A DNA stretch of 64,000 nucleotides from Myxococcus xanthus (GTDB lineage: Bacteria; Myxococcota; Myxococcia; Myxococcales; Myxococcaceae): positions 499,001 through 563,000 of the forward strand of contig NZ_CP017174.1 of NCBI RefSeq assembly GCF_006402735.1, read 5' to 3'. The notes under the pieces were generated by a model that was not told where the DNA came from, ran no database searches, and saw nothing but the letters and a program-made list of their open reading frames with translations. Positions 36,399 through 46,500 of this stretch are shown here, piece after piece. A program made the position numbers and the translations under genes. Position 1 is the stretch's first letter; each line of letters opens with the position of its first letter.

Positions 36399-38726
36399 TC
36401 AGGGCTTTTCCTCGGACTGTGCCTTGGGCGGCACCGTGAGTGTGCCCACCTCGACATGGGACGACGGCAGCGCCTTTCTGTCCGCGCTCCGTCCGCCGAT
36501 GCGTGAGCCATCACCCCCGGCGTGCCACAGGCCCACCACGACCTTCCGCTCGCCCGCGTCCCAGTCCTTCGTGGACACCGAGAAGGCGTCCCGCAGGAGC
36601 GTGTCCCGGGGCGCCTCGGCGAAGAAGTAGGTGCCGCCCAGCACCGGGTGGTCCGCGTTCTTCCGCTTGCTGCCCGGCGGGCCGGGGAAGTGGACGAAGA
36701 TGCCCGCAGAGCGAGGCACCGGCCCGGTGACGCGCCAGTAGAGCACCAGGTGGAGCAGCCCCTCCGCGTCCGGCGCCGACGGTATCTCCGCGCCCACCAG
36801 CTCCACCGGCACGTCGAACCGCGCGCCCACGGGCTTCGCGGTGGGCGGCAGCGCCGCCACGCGCATCGGCGAGCCATCCGCGTTGAGGGGCACCGCGCGC
36901 GCCAGCGGCTCAGGTGACGTCGCCAGCAGCGCGCCCCAGGCCACCAGCGGCACACACGCCACGCCGATGGCCGCGGGCCCCAGCCGCCCGCGCAGTCGCC
37001 AGGCCACGAAGCCCAGGCCCAGCCACGCGAGCGCGGAGACCAGCGCGCCGCCCAGCCCGGAGCGCGGCAGGAAGCGCAGCACCACGCGGTGCGTCCCTTC
37101 CGCCACGCGCACGCCGAGGAGCCCGTCCTGGGACACCACCTCGCCCTCCGAGGACTTCCAGCCCGGGTGCCAGTTCTGGTTCACCAGCAGCACCGTGGGG
37201 CGCGTGGCCGTCACGTCCACCGTGACGCGGTTGGGGGTCCACTCCATGCGGCGCGCGGTGCCCGCGGAGGCGTCCTCCAGGTACTCCTCCTGGGGCAGGT
37301 CGCCGCGCAGGCGCTCGGACATGGGCACCGGCCACGCCTCGCCACAGGCGATGGAGCCCCGGTTGAGCGCCAGGAAGTAGCCCTGTGCCCAGCGGTTGCC
37401 GCGGGCCTGGGCGAAGGGGCGCTCCGCCTCCTCGGGAACGGGGCCGGGCGCGGGCACCATCTGCGACCAGCGGCTGAGCCGGTCGAAGGCGCGCACCTGG
37501 AAGCCCCAGCCCACGGCGATGACGACGCAGGCCACCACCGCGGCGGTGGGCCACCAGGACGTCGCCGTGCGCGTGGCCGGCACGCGCCACACGCGCACCA
37601 GCAGCACGGCGAGCCCCAGTGCCACCAGCTCCGCTAGGAAGAGCCCGGCGGGCACGAGGAAGCGCTCCGGATAGCGCAGCGTTCCGAAGACGGGCAGCAG
37701 CCGCAGCGCGCCGAACAGCGAGGGCACTGCGGAGTAGCCGGCCGCCATCCACACGCACAGCGCCGCCAACACCGCCGGGTACAGCGCGCGGCGCCAGGCC
37801 CACGCGGCCAGTGGAATCAGCGCGAGCACCGCGGGCGCGAGGAAGAAGTTGCCGGGGTCGCTGTAGCCGGAGCTCGCCGGCATCTGGAGCAGCATGCGCG
37901 CCAGCTCCTCCGCGGAGTTGCCCGGCGTGCCCGCCATGATGCGTGGCGCCGAGCGCATGGTCTCCACCAACGGCCACAGCCGGAACGCGCAGGCGCCCAG
38001 GGTGAACACGGCGGTGGCGCCCAGGGCCCACAGCGCGGACTTACGCCGCGGCGTCCCGCGCAGCCCGTACAGCGTGCGCCCGGCCTCCAGCGCGACGAAG
38101 AGCGCGCCCATGGGCACGGGATACGTGCCGCCGAAGCCCAGCAGCACCGCGAAGGTGCCGGCCACCACCGCGGCGCCCCGGAGATGGCCCTCCGCCGCGC
38201 GGCGCGTGCCCCACAGCAGCCAGGGCAGCAGCAGGAAGCCCGCGAAGTTGAGCCAGCCAATGGACCATGACAGCGCGGTGAAGCCCGCCAGGCCGAACAG
38301 CGGCGCCGCGCCGAGCGCCCCCAGCGCGGAGCCCACGCGCCGCCGCGCGTAGTGGAAGAAGCCCTCCATGCCGAGCACGAGGAAGGCCCAGAGCAGCAGC
38401 GGCTCCGCCGGCCGCGCGCCCATGAGCGCGGACACGAGCAGCGTGGGAGACGCAACGCGCGTCTGCGGACTGCCCAGCGCGTACTGTCCGCCGCAGGCCC
38501 ACGGGTTCCACAGCGGGAGCTGCCCGTAGTGCGTCACCGTGCGCGTTCCCGCGTCCTCGTACGAGTGCAGCAGGTGCGCGTCGCGGAAGTCGTTCATGCC
38601 TCCGGCCTGCTGCAGCGGACGCCAGGCGGCAGCCAGCGCCAGCGCGGCGAACAGGGCCAGCCGCACGCTGGTGAGGGTGGCGGCGCGGTGGGCGAAGCGA
38701 AGCAGCCTGCGGGGAGGGGGCATCAT
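36399..38726 (-). CDS. YfhO-like multi-spanning membrane protein
   Basis: A 775-residue protein with about a dozen membrane helices, resembling YfhO/GT-C glycosyltransferase-like proteins. The N-terminal region has NDFRDAHLLHSYEDAG and LPLWNPWACGGQ, the position of the acidic residues in GT-C enzymes. A late segment LLVNQNWHPGWKS is typical of YfhO. The C-terminal 130 residues form a soluble beta-rich domain. It may modify cell-wall polymer or lipid with sugars. The third gene of a closely spaced minus-strand set with the two genes upstream. Confidence 0.65.
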   Translation of the reverse strand: MMPPPRRLLRFAHRAATLTSVRLALFAALALAAAWRPLQQAGGMNDFRDAHLLHSYEDAGTRTVTHYGQLPLWNPWACGGQYALGSPQTRVASPTLLVSALMGARPAEPLLLWAFLVLGMEGFFHYARRRVGSALGALGAAPLFGLAGFTALSWSIGWLNFAGFLLLPWLLWGTRRAAEGHLRGAAVVAGTFAVLLGFGGTYPVPMGALFVALEAGRTLYGLRGTPRRKSALWALGATAVFTLGACAFRLWPLVETMRSAPRIMAGTPGNSAEELARMLLQMPASSGYSDPGNFFLAPAVLALIPLAAWAWRRALYPAVLAALCVWMAAGYSAVPSLFGALRLLPVFGTLRYPERFLVPAGLFLAELVALGLAVLLVRVWRVPATRTATSWWPTAAVVACVVIAVGWGFQVRAFDRLSRWSQMVPAPGPVPEEAERPFAQARGNRWAQGYFLALNRGSIACGEAWPVPMSERLRGDLPQEEYLEDASAGTARRMEWTPNRVTVDVTATRPTVLLVNQNWHPGWKSSEGEVVSQDGLLGVRVAEGTHRVVLRFLPRSGLGGALVSALAWLGLGFVAWRLRGRLGPAAIGVACVPLVAWGALLATSPEPLARAVPLNADGSPMRVAALPPTAKPVGARFDVPVELVGAEIPSAPDAEGLLHLVLYWRVTGPVPRSAGIFVHFPGPPGSKRKNADHPVLGGTYFFAEAPRDTLLRDAFSVSTKDWDAGERKVVVGLWHAGGDGSRIGGRSADRKALPSSHVEVGTLTVPPKAQSEEKP

Positions 38727-38745
38727 GAGCGGAGGGCGCCGGAGC

Positions 38746-39138
38746 TCAGTCGTAGAAGGGGCGGGGCTTGCAGGGGCTGGCGGTGGCCTTGCGCGGGGGC
38801 AGCACGGGCTGGCCGTGCAGCTCCTCGTCGATGGCGCCCAGGACGTCCGTCACCGGCACGCGGCGGCGGCGGGCCTCGTCCAGCGCCCACTGGCGCTCGG
38901 ACGCGCCGAAGTCATCGTCCTGGGACCAGCGGTCGCCGGGAAAGGACTGGCGCGACTTGCGGCGCCACTCCGGCTCCTGGCTCGCGGCGGCGTGGCCCAC
39001 CAGCTTGCGCTCGGCAGCGTTCAGGGTGCGTTCGCGCGGCGGCAGCTCGGCCGTGGATGCGCGCACCACCGCGGTGGCACCGCACAGCGCGAAAGCCAGC
39101 CATCCGACCTGTGCCGTTCGTCGCCACCTTGCACCCAT
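38746..39138 (-). CDS. secreted hypothetical protein
   Basis: A 130-residue protein with an N-terminal signal (VGWLAFALCGATAVVRA) and a charged mature part rich in Arg, Glu and Trp. No domain recognised. Gaps of 19 bases on each side suggest co-transcription with the nitronate monooxygenase and YfhO-like genes. Confidence 0.6.
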   Translation of the reverse strand: MGARWRRTAQVGWLAFALCGATAVVRASTAELPPRERTLNAAERKLVGHAAASQEPEWRRKSRQSFPGDRWSQDDDFGASERQWALDEARRRRVPVTDVLGAIDEELHGQPVLPPRKATASPCKPRPFYD

Positions 39139-39157
39139 GAGGGCGCTCTACTCCAAT

Positions 39158-40348
39158 TCAGCCCCGGCCGTCCTCATCCGCGTCGGCGTCCAGGCCATGC
39201 GGATCAGCGAGCACCCGGCGCGCTCGCTCCATCAACTCCACCACGATTTGTCCGGCGGGCAGCACGCTCTCGATGCGCGCCATGCTGGCGCCGCTGGCCG
39301 GCATGGCCATCTCTTCCAGGTTCCCCTCGGTGTCCGGGGTGGGCACGAAGGCGCTGTGCCGTGGCACGTCGACTAGGGGGCCGCCGCCTGGGGTGCCGGG
39401 GAACAGCCGGGTGGTGCCGATGCGCTCCGGTGTCGCCATGGGCATGGGCACGCGGCCCTCACGTCCCGTCCACTCGCGCACCACGCGGTTGCGCAGCACG
39501 CGCATGCGATGACCCGGCCACTCCCGTCCGAAGACGGTGGTGACGTCCGTGTCTCCCGCGTCCCCATCGACGATGCGCTGCTTGTAGGCCGGGTGGGCAT
39601 GCGCTTCCACTGAGGCCACCATGCGCGTGCCCACCCAGACGCCGTCCGCGCCATGGAAGAGGGCTCGCGCCGCGCTGAGCCCGTCGGCGATGCCGCCCGC
39701 GGCCAGCACCGGCACCGTGTCCGTCAGTGCGCGCAGCTCGCGCACCAGCGCCAGGGTGGGCGTGGTGCTCTGATTGAGGCCGGACGCCTGCCGGCCCTGG
39801 GCGATGAGCCCGTCCACATCGAGCGACAGGGCCCGTCGAGCCACCTCGCCCGAGGGGGCCTGGGCCCAGACCCGGACACCCGCGGCCCGCAGCGCCGCCA
39901 CCCACTCCTCGGGTGGCAGTCCACCGTGGAAGGAGACGATGGGCACGCGCCGGGCGATGCACGTCTCGATGTGCTCGCGCGTGGTGAAATGCCGGCTGTC
40001 CCGCTGGGCCATGAGGAAGTTCACGCCGAAGGGGCGCCGCGTGCCTGCCTGGATGGTGTGGAGCCGGACATCCAGGACGTCCGCCGGCTCCAGTGCGGCG
40101 CCGAGCATGCCCACGCCGCCAGCTTCCGATACGGCGATGACCAGCGGCGGCAGCGACACGAAGGCCATGCCGTCGCTGACGAATGGATAGTTCACCCCCA
40201 ACTCACGCGTCAGCCGCGTGTGCAGGGTGTTGCCTTCCAGGACATAAATCGGAGGCCGCCGGGGCTCTGGACTCGAATCACCGCGCTCCTCGTCGGGCTC
40301 GGATTCACGGGAAGAGGGCGGGGAACGTCCGTCATTCGCTCCGTTCAT
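39158..40348 (-). CDS. nitronate monooxygenase / 2-nitropropane dioxygenase-like
   Basis: A 396-residue FMN-dependent TIM-barrel protein. The pattern includes NYPFVSDGMAFVSLPPLVIAVS near the start, GVNFLMAQ, ISFHGG-like IVSFHGG, VPVLAAGGIADG and GADGVWVGTRMVAS, the phosphate-binding end of the barrel. It oxidises alkyl nitronates or reduces quinones in related proteins. The N-terminal 60 residues are a hydrophilic extension not seen in the core family. AGGAGA lies before the ATG at 40348. This is the last backbone gene before the island. Confidence 0.8.
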   Translation of the reverse strand: MNGANDGRSPPSSRESEPDEERGDSSPEPRRPPIYVLEGNTLHTRLTRELGVNYPFVSDGMAFVSLPPLVIAVSEAGGVGMLGAALEPADVLDVRLHTIQAGTRRPFGVNFLMAQRDSRHFTTREHIETCIARRVPIVSFHGGLPPEEWVAALRAAGVRVWAQAPSGEVARRALSLDVDGLIAQGRQASGLNQSTTPTLALVRELRALTDTVPVLAAGGIADGLSAARALFHGADGVWVGTRMVASVEAHAHPAYKQRIVDGDAGDTDVTTVFGREWPGHRMRVLRNRVVREWTGREGRVPMPMATPERIGTTRLFPGTPGGGPLVDVPRHSAFVPTPDTEGNLEEMAMPASGASMARIESVLPAGQIVVELMERARRVLADPHGLDADADEDGRG

Positions 40349-40450
40349 CGGGTCTCCTGAAGCTGGCGGGCTCTTCGGCTTCTCCAAGGTTACCAGCAAC
40401 CCTCTCGACCTAGAGGCGGGGAGCGGAAGAGGGCCTTCCAGGTTGGTTGC

Positions 40451-40543
40451 CGGGTAACAGCCGCGCGCCGGGCTTGGAGAGTACGGGACTTGAACCCGGG
40501 GGTAGTGCAATAGCAAACCCCAGGCAGGACGCGCTGTTACCCG
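40451..40543. repeat. 11-bp perfect inverted repeat around the tRNA-like fragment
   Basis: CGGGTAACAGC at 40451-40461 and its exact reverse complement at 40533-40543, separated by 71 bases that contain the tRNA-like sequence. Could be recombinase arm sites of an attachment region or a chance hairpin. Confidence 0.45.
40476..40506 (-). tRNA. 3' fragment resembling tRNA-Ser (possible attachment site)
   Basis: Read on the minus strand, GGGTTCAAGTCCC forms a T-arm with the canonical TTCAAGT loop, followed by ACTCTCCA, a plausible acceptor 3' strand plus discriminator. A matching 5' half (GGAGAGT...) is not present nearby, so this is a fragment, not a working tRNA. The GGAGAG.../...CTCTCC acceptor type is that of tRNA-Ser. 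The fragment points away from the island, which is how the displaced copy of an integration site looks. Confidence 0.4.
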
Positions 40544-40712
40544 CTATCGCCTTGAACTCACGTCGGTTCGTTGTGCCGCCCGAGCCTGTCTCGCCCCGTC
40601 TTGTCCCGTTCTCAGTCCCGCTGGAGGGTCACACTGGGGACACATGCGGCCCACCAGGGGCAACCCGCTCACGGACGCGAGCGGCCCGAATTCCCCAGCC
40701 TCACAGGGCTCA

Positions 40713-42014
<1,302 letters not shown>

Positions 42015-42017
42015 CTC

Positions 42018-42494
42018 TTATGCGCTGAGGTCCAGGTCCGCGCCGGCGATGCCCAGCGTCGCGCGCCGCTCGCGCACGCGCTCCGTCACCGCGGACAGCA
42101 GCTCCACCTCCAGCGCCAGCTCCACACCCGGGTGCGTGCGCGCCAGCTCCCGCACGAAGTCCAGCAGTGCGTCGGTGGGGAACACGGCGTCCACCACCAG
42201 CGACAGCTTCGTCTCCTCGCCGATCTTGATCCGGCCCACCACCGCCTGGAACGAGGCGATGTCCTCGTGGAGTCGCTGCGCCGCCGCGACGACGGCTTCT
42301 CCCTTCGCCGTCAGACGCGGGACGCGCCCGCTCCGGTCGAAGAGCCGCAGGCCGAGCTGCTTCTCCAGCCGCTGCATGGCCTGACTGACGGCCGGCTGCC
42401 CCTGGCCGAGCTTCCGGGCCGCCGCGGAGAAGCTGCCCTCCTCGGCCACCGCGCGGAGCGTGCGGAGCTAGTCGATGGTGACGCTTTCGAGCAC
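42018..42494 (-). pseudogene. LysR-family regulator, nonsense mutation and 3' truncation
   Basis: N-terminal winged helix of a LysR regulator (LRTLRAVAEEGSFSAAARKL, QPAVSQAMQRLEKQLGLRLF) and the start of the effector domain. In-frame TAG at 42468-42470 replaces the glutamine expected in the 'IDQLRTLRAV' start. The 3' end is cut where IS91 copy A begins, so only about half of the protein remains. Either defect alone would be inactivating. Confidence 0.75.
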
Positions 42495-42529
42495 CGCGCG
42501 ACTGCATCACATCGACGGCGATGATGCAC

Positions 42530-42690
42530 GCGCGCGTCCTCGCGCTCCTTCTTCGAGGCCAGCCAGGAGGCGATGGGCGAGGCCAGCGTCGCGGCGGTGC
42601 TCTCCGGGAGGGCGCCCCGGAGCATCTCGCGGGAGATGGCCTCCGCAGCGCCGATGATACCCACGCAGCGCTGTCGCAGCGTGTCCCGGG
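42530..42690 (-). pseudogene. short regulator-like C-terminal fragment (TetR type?)
   Basis: A minus-strand stretch translating as RQRCVGIIGAAEAISREMLRG followed by ALPESTAATLASPIASWLAS looks like helices from a TetR C-terminal domain. It has no start, no DNA-binding part, and lies between two copies of IS91 end sequence. Family assignment is weak. Confidence 0.25.
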
Positions 42691-42822
42691 GCAGACGTGT
42701 ACCCAAGGGGCAAGCAGTCTGTCTACCGGCCGGGAGCATCGATCGGGAGGCCCCTTCAGCGGTCCTCCTCGCCCCCTCCGCTTCAGCCCTCACCCTCAAC
42801 AGGGCATCTATCCCGCCTATAC
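42690..42822. repeat. duplicate of the IS91-like element 3' end
   Basis: About 130 bases closely similar to 41886-42014, sharing for example CGGCCGGGAGCATCG and CCCCTTCAGCGGTCCTCCT. Same orientation as copy A. It shows that the LysR and TetR-like fragments are sandwiched between two partial insertions. Confidence 0.7.
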
Positions 42823-42863
42823 GTCCCATGGCAACTCTCCTACCTCGACGGTTATGCCTGCAC

Positions 42864-43424
42864 CGCCGCAAAGTAGGGCTCGGTGGGCTTCCTCTACTCG
42901 CGTGGCTGGCCGACTGCTTCATCTCCTATGTGTTCCAGCCTGCCAACGAGTCGCAGATGCGCAACCGGTACATTCGCCGGCTGGAGTTGGAGTCACTGCG
43001 GCCTCCCGAGGACGGGCAGTCAGTGCGGGTGCTGGAGGTGGGGTAGGCGCAGGGGCGAACCCGCCGCTCATGCGCTGGAGCTTGCAGGGGGCTGGACGTG
43101 GAGGTGTCGGGAGTGGAGCTGAGCGACTGTTTGTTGAAGCGCTGCCGTCGGCGGATGCGGCGGGGGGACTCGGACGTGCGGCTGATGATGGCCGACACGC
43201 ATGCGTTGCCTTTTCCTGACTGGAGCTTCGAGCAGGCGCTGCACGTGGGAGGGATGGAAGGGTACCGGGAGTCGGCGACAGCGCTGGCGGAGATGGCGCA
43301 AGTGGCGCGGCTCGGGACGCCCCTGGTGGGGGGACGAGCAGCTAGCCCCGGCCTTTCGTCCGTCGCTGTTCCAACGCGTGGCGTGGCGTTCTAGGCGCTG
43401 ACGTTCTACTCGAAGGAATCGCAC
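42864..43424 (+). pseudogene. class I SAM methyltransferase, multiply frameshifted
   Basis: YVFQPANESQMRNRYIRRL and VRVLEVG lead into the SAM-binding loop, where the frame breaks at a TAG near 43044. The parallel frame gives VGAGANPPLMRW, then the first frame resumes with VSGVELSDCLLKRCRRRM, DVRLMMADTHALPFPDWSFE and HVGGMEG. Another shift near 43330 gives GDEQLAPAFRPSLFQRVAW. At least three frame changes, so it is dead. Confidence 0.6.
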
Positions 43425-43537
43425 CGTCCCCGGAGACTGCTGTTTTCCTGGAGTGTCTGTGATTACTGGGTGACGTCGTTTGCTTCTGTATGTCTTTTGG
43501 GGTGGCGGAGCCGATGGCCTGACGGCCCCGGGGTTCC

Positions 43538-46500
43538 TCAGCGGAAAGCTGGGTCGAGCTGCCCCAGGTAGTCGCGGATTCGAGGGATGAGTGGATGAGC
43601 GGGCTCAACCCTGGTCAGGATGGTCAGAGCGCGCTTGCACTTTTTGATGGCGAGGTGGGTCTTGCCCATGCCTTGCAGGGGAAGCGCCATGGTGAACATG
43701 ACGATGGCGCATTCGGTGCTCTCGGCTCCCAGGGCCTTCGTCGAGAGGACCAGCGCCTTCTCAAGGTGAACAAGCGAGAGCTTGGGTTGATCGAGGTTAC
43801 TCAGCGCGGTGCCGAGGACGTTATGCAGATGGCTTTGATTCGCGGGGGTGAGCTGAGCGCTGTTTCCGTAGCGAAGGGCTCGCTCGATGCACTCGCGGAC
43901 CTTCTTCCAGTCTGCGCGCGATAGGTGGATTTCCCCCTGGAGGCAGAAGATTCCAAAGAGGTACTGCTGGGCCGAGGCGTGCTTCCTGCAGAGCGCCTCG
44001 GCCCGGGAGAGCTGCTCAAGCGCGGGCTCGGTCTCTCCGAGGTCCCAGAGGACTCTGGCGAACAGGATGAGGTCTTGCATCAGTCCGAAAGGTTCCTCTT
44101 CGGCCCAAGCCTCCTGGATCCTCACGGCTCGTTCACTGAGGTCCCGGCTCGTCCGCAGGGAGCCTCGGGCGTAGTGAAGCTGGCTCAGCGCGGAAATCGC
44201 CCGTACGCGCAGGCGATGCGTGCTTCCCAGCTGCTGCTCGCCGAGCCTCATGACCTGTTCGAACTCGGCTTCGGCCTCACGATGCGCGCCTTTTGCCTGG
44301 AGGATGCATCCCAGCGCGATGTGTGCGCTGGCCATTCCCAGGGCCGAGGTGGGCGTTGCTGCGGAGCAGAGGCTCAGTGTCTGCTTGGCACAGTCTTCGG
44401 CCCGTTCGAGATCCCCCACCTCGAAACAGGCCTGTCCTAGGGGGCCCAGGAGCGAGAGCCGCCTGTCGAGGAAGGAGCTATCGAGCTGCGAATAGAAGGC
44501 CAGCGCCTGCTCAAGATATGGCCGCGCAGCGGCAGGTTCGCGCTGGTCCAGCAGGTTCTGGCCCAGGCGCGCGGCAATCTGCGTGGTGATCAGTTTGTCG
44601 GACCCGTACAGGGCTCTGGACAGCTCAAGCGCTTGTTTCAGGCGGTGGCTGGCCTTGAGCAGCTTGTCCTGCTCCTCCAGGACCAGTGTCAGTGGACTGA
44701 GGATGCGAAGCTGCGCCCGCGCATCCGCGATTTCCTTGCCGAGTTCAAGTGCTTGCTCAAGGGTGCCCTCCGCCGCGGCGAGTTCTCCTTCCTCGTGGAA
44801 GATCTGTCCTAGTTCGTACTGGATGATGCACAGGGCGCGCTTGTCATTGGTCGCATGCGCGAGCCGCTTGGCCGCCTCCAGGCGTGGCCGAGCCGCCTGG
44901 AGTTCACCGGTCACCCGCAGGGCTCCGCCAAGGTATGTCAGCAGGTAGAGCCGCCTTACTGGCTCGACCTCCGCTCCGGCGAAGCCCAGGGCCTTTTCGA
45001 GATGAGGGACGGCTTGTGCTCCCTGCCCATGGAAGTACAGAAGTCTGCCGAGTTGCTGATGAATTTCAGCGGACTGGATGTCCTCGGGCTGAAACTGCTC
45101 CTGGAGCTCAATGGCCTTCTCCATCCGGGCCTGGGCCGTGGGGATGTCGTCCGCTTCTTCATAGGCGGCGGACAAACTCATGAGCGCGGAGATGATTAGG
45201 CGGTGCGGGAGTGGGTCCTGTTTCGAGAATATGGCCACGGCGCGCTCGAACATCTCCACGCCGGCCATCCATTTTTTCTGTTGAAACAGGATGGGGGCGA
45301 GGTTGTTCAGGTCGATGGCGACTTCCATGTGCTGGGGGCCATAGACCTTCTCATCGATGGCCAGGGCGCGCTCAATGTAGCGCCGGGCCTCTGGAAGGTC
45401 TTCACCACGCGCCAAGAAGTTCCCCAGATTATTACAGACGTTCGCAACGTTTGGATGTTCAGGCCCTACCTTGTGTTCGTGCAATGCGAGGGAACGCTCA
45501 AAACATTCCCGTGCTGCTTCATTCTCTCTGAGTTCATCGAGAAGTTGTCCATAATTGTCAAGGAACGTGGCCAGCATTCCGTCATCTTGCTCATTGGAGG
45601 CTTCTTTGATGGCAATGGCCCGCTGGAAGCAGTCTTTTGAGCCTTCCAGGTTCTTGAGCTTGTGAAGGGCGCGCGCAAGATTGTTGAGGGTGGTCGCCAC
45701 TTCGGGATGGGATGGACCTAGGCGCTCCTCCTCAATTTGGAGAGCGCGCTCACAAAAATCACGTGCCTTGGTTGGATCTCCTAAGTGCAGATAAGTATTG
45801 CCTAGGCCTTTCAGGTCTAGTGCTACGTGGGGATGGTTAGGTCCATAGATAGCTTCCAGCGTGGTGAGCGATCTCTCAAGTAGCTCACGTGCCTCTCGAT
45901 AGCGGCCAAGCTTCTCCAGAACCCTTGCGTATTCGGCACGAATCACGGCAACCGCGGGATGTCGCGGTTCGAGCCGGGCTTCCGCTAATGTAAGGGCTTG
46001 TGCAAGGTACTCTGCTGCCTCCTCAAATCGGGCCTGTCGCGTGAGCGTAGCTCCAAGAAGGAAGAGGCACGTGGAGTAGCCTCCATTTTTTGTGGTAGGG
46101 GTGTGTAGTGATAGGGCTTGCCGGGCCTTATTCTCGGCGTCAATTAATGCACCTCGTGACAAGGCGAGGCCGGAGAAGGAGGCGAGAATATTGGCTACAT
46201 CTGTCTTTGAGTCATCGCTGGGTCCAGACGCTTGAAGGAGCTGAGACGCTTGTTCAAGAAGTGTCTGGGCTTGTGGATATTCACCTAAGTTCGTCGCGAT
46301 GTCGCCTAAGCCTGCGATGAAGCGCGCCTCGGTCAGCGAGCCGTCTCCGGGGTGCTTGCGCACTAGGTCGAGCCCTTGCTCAAGCAGGGCTCGAGCCTGC
46401 GAGTATTCGGCCTGGGTCTCCAGATAGGATCCCAGACGCCACAGTAGCTCAGGGAGGAGGTCTTTGCCTGCGGCGGAGCTACGGGCGTTCTCACAGACCG

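Noticed and set aside
40476-40560. Complete tRNA gene on the minus strand
   Set aside because: Only the T-arm and 3' acceptor strand are present; no matching 5' acceptor strand or anticodon arm could be folded.
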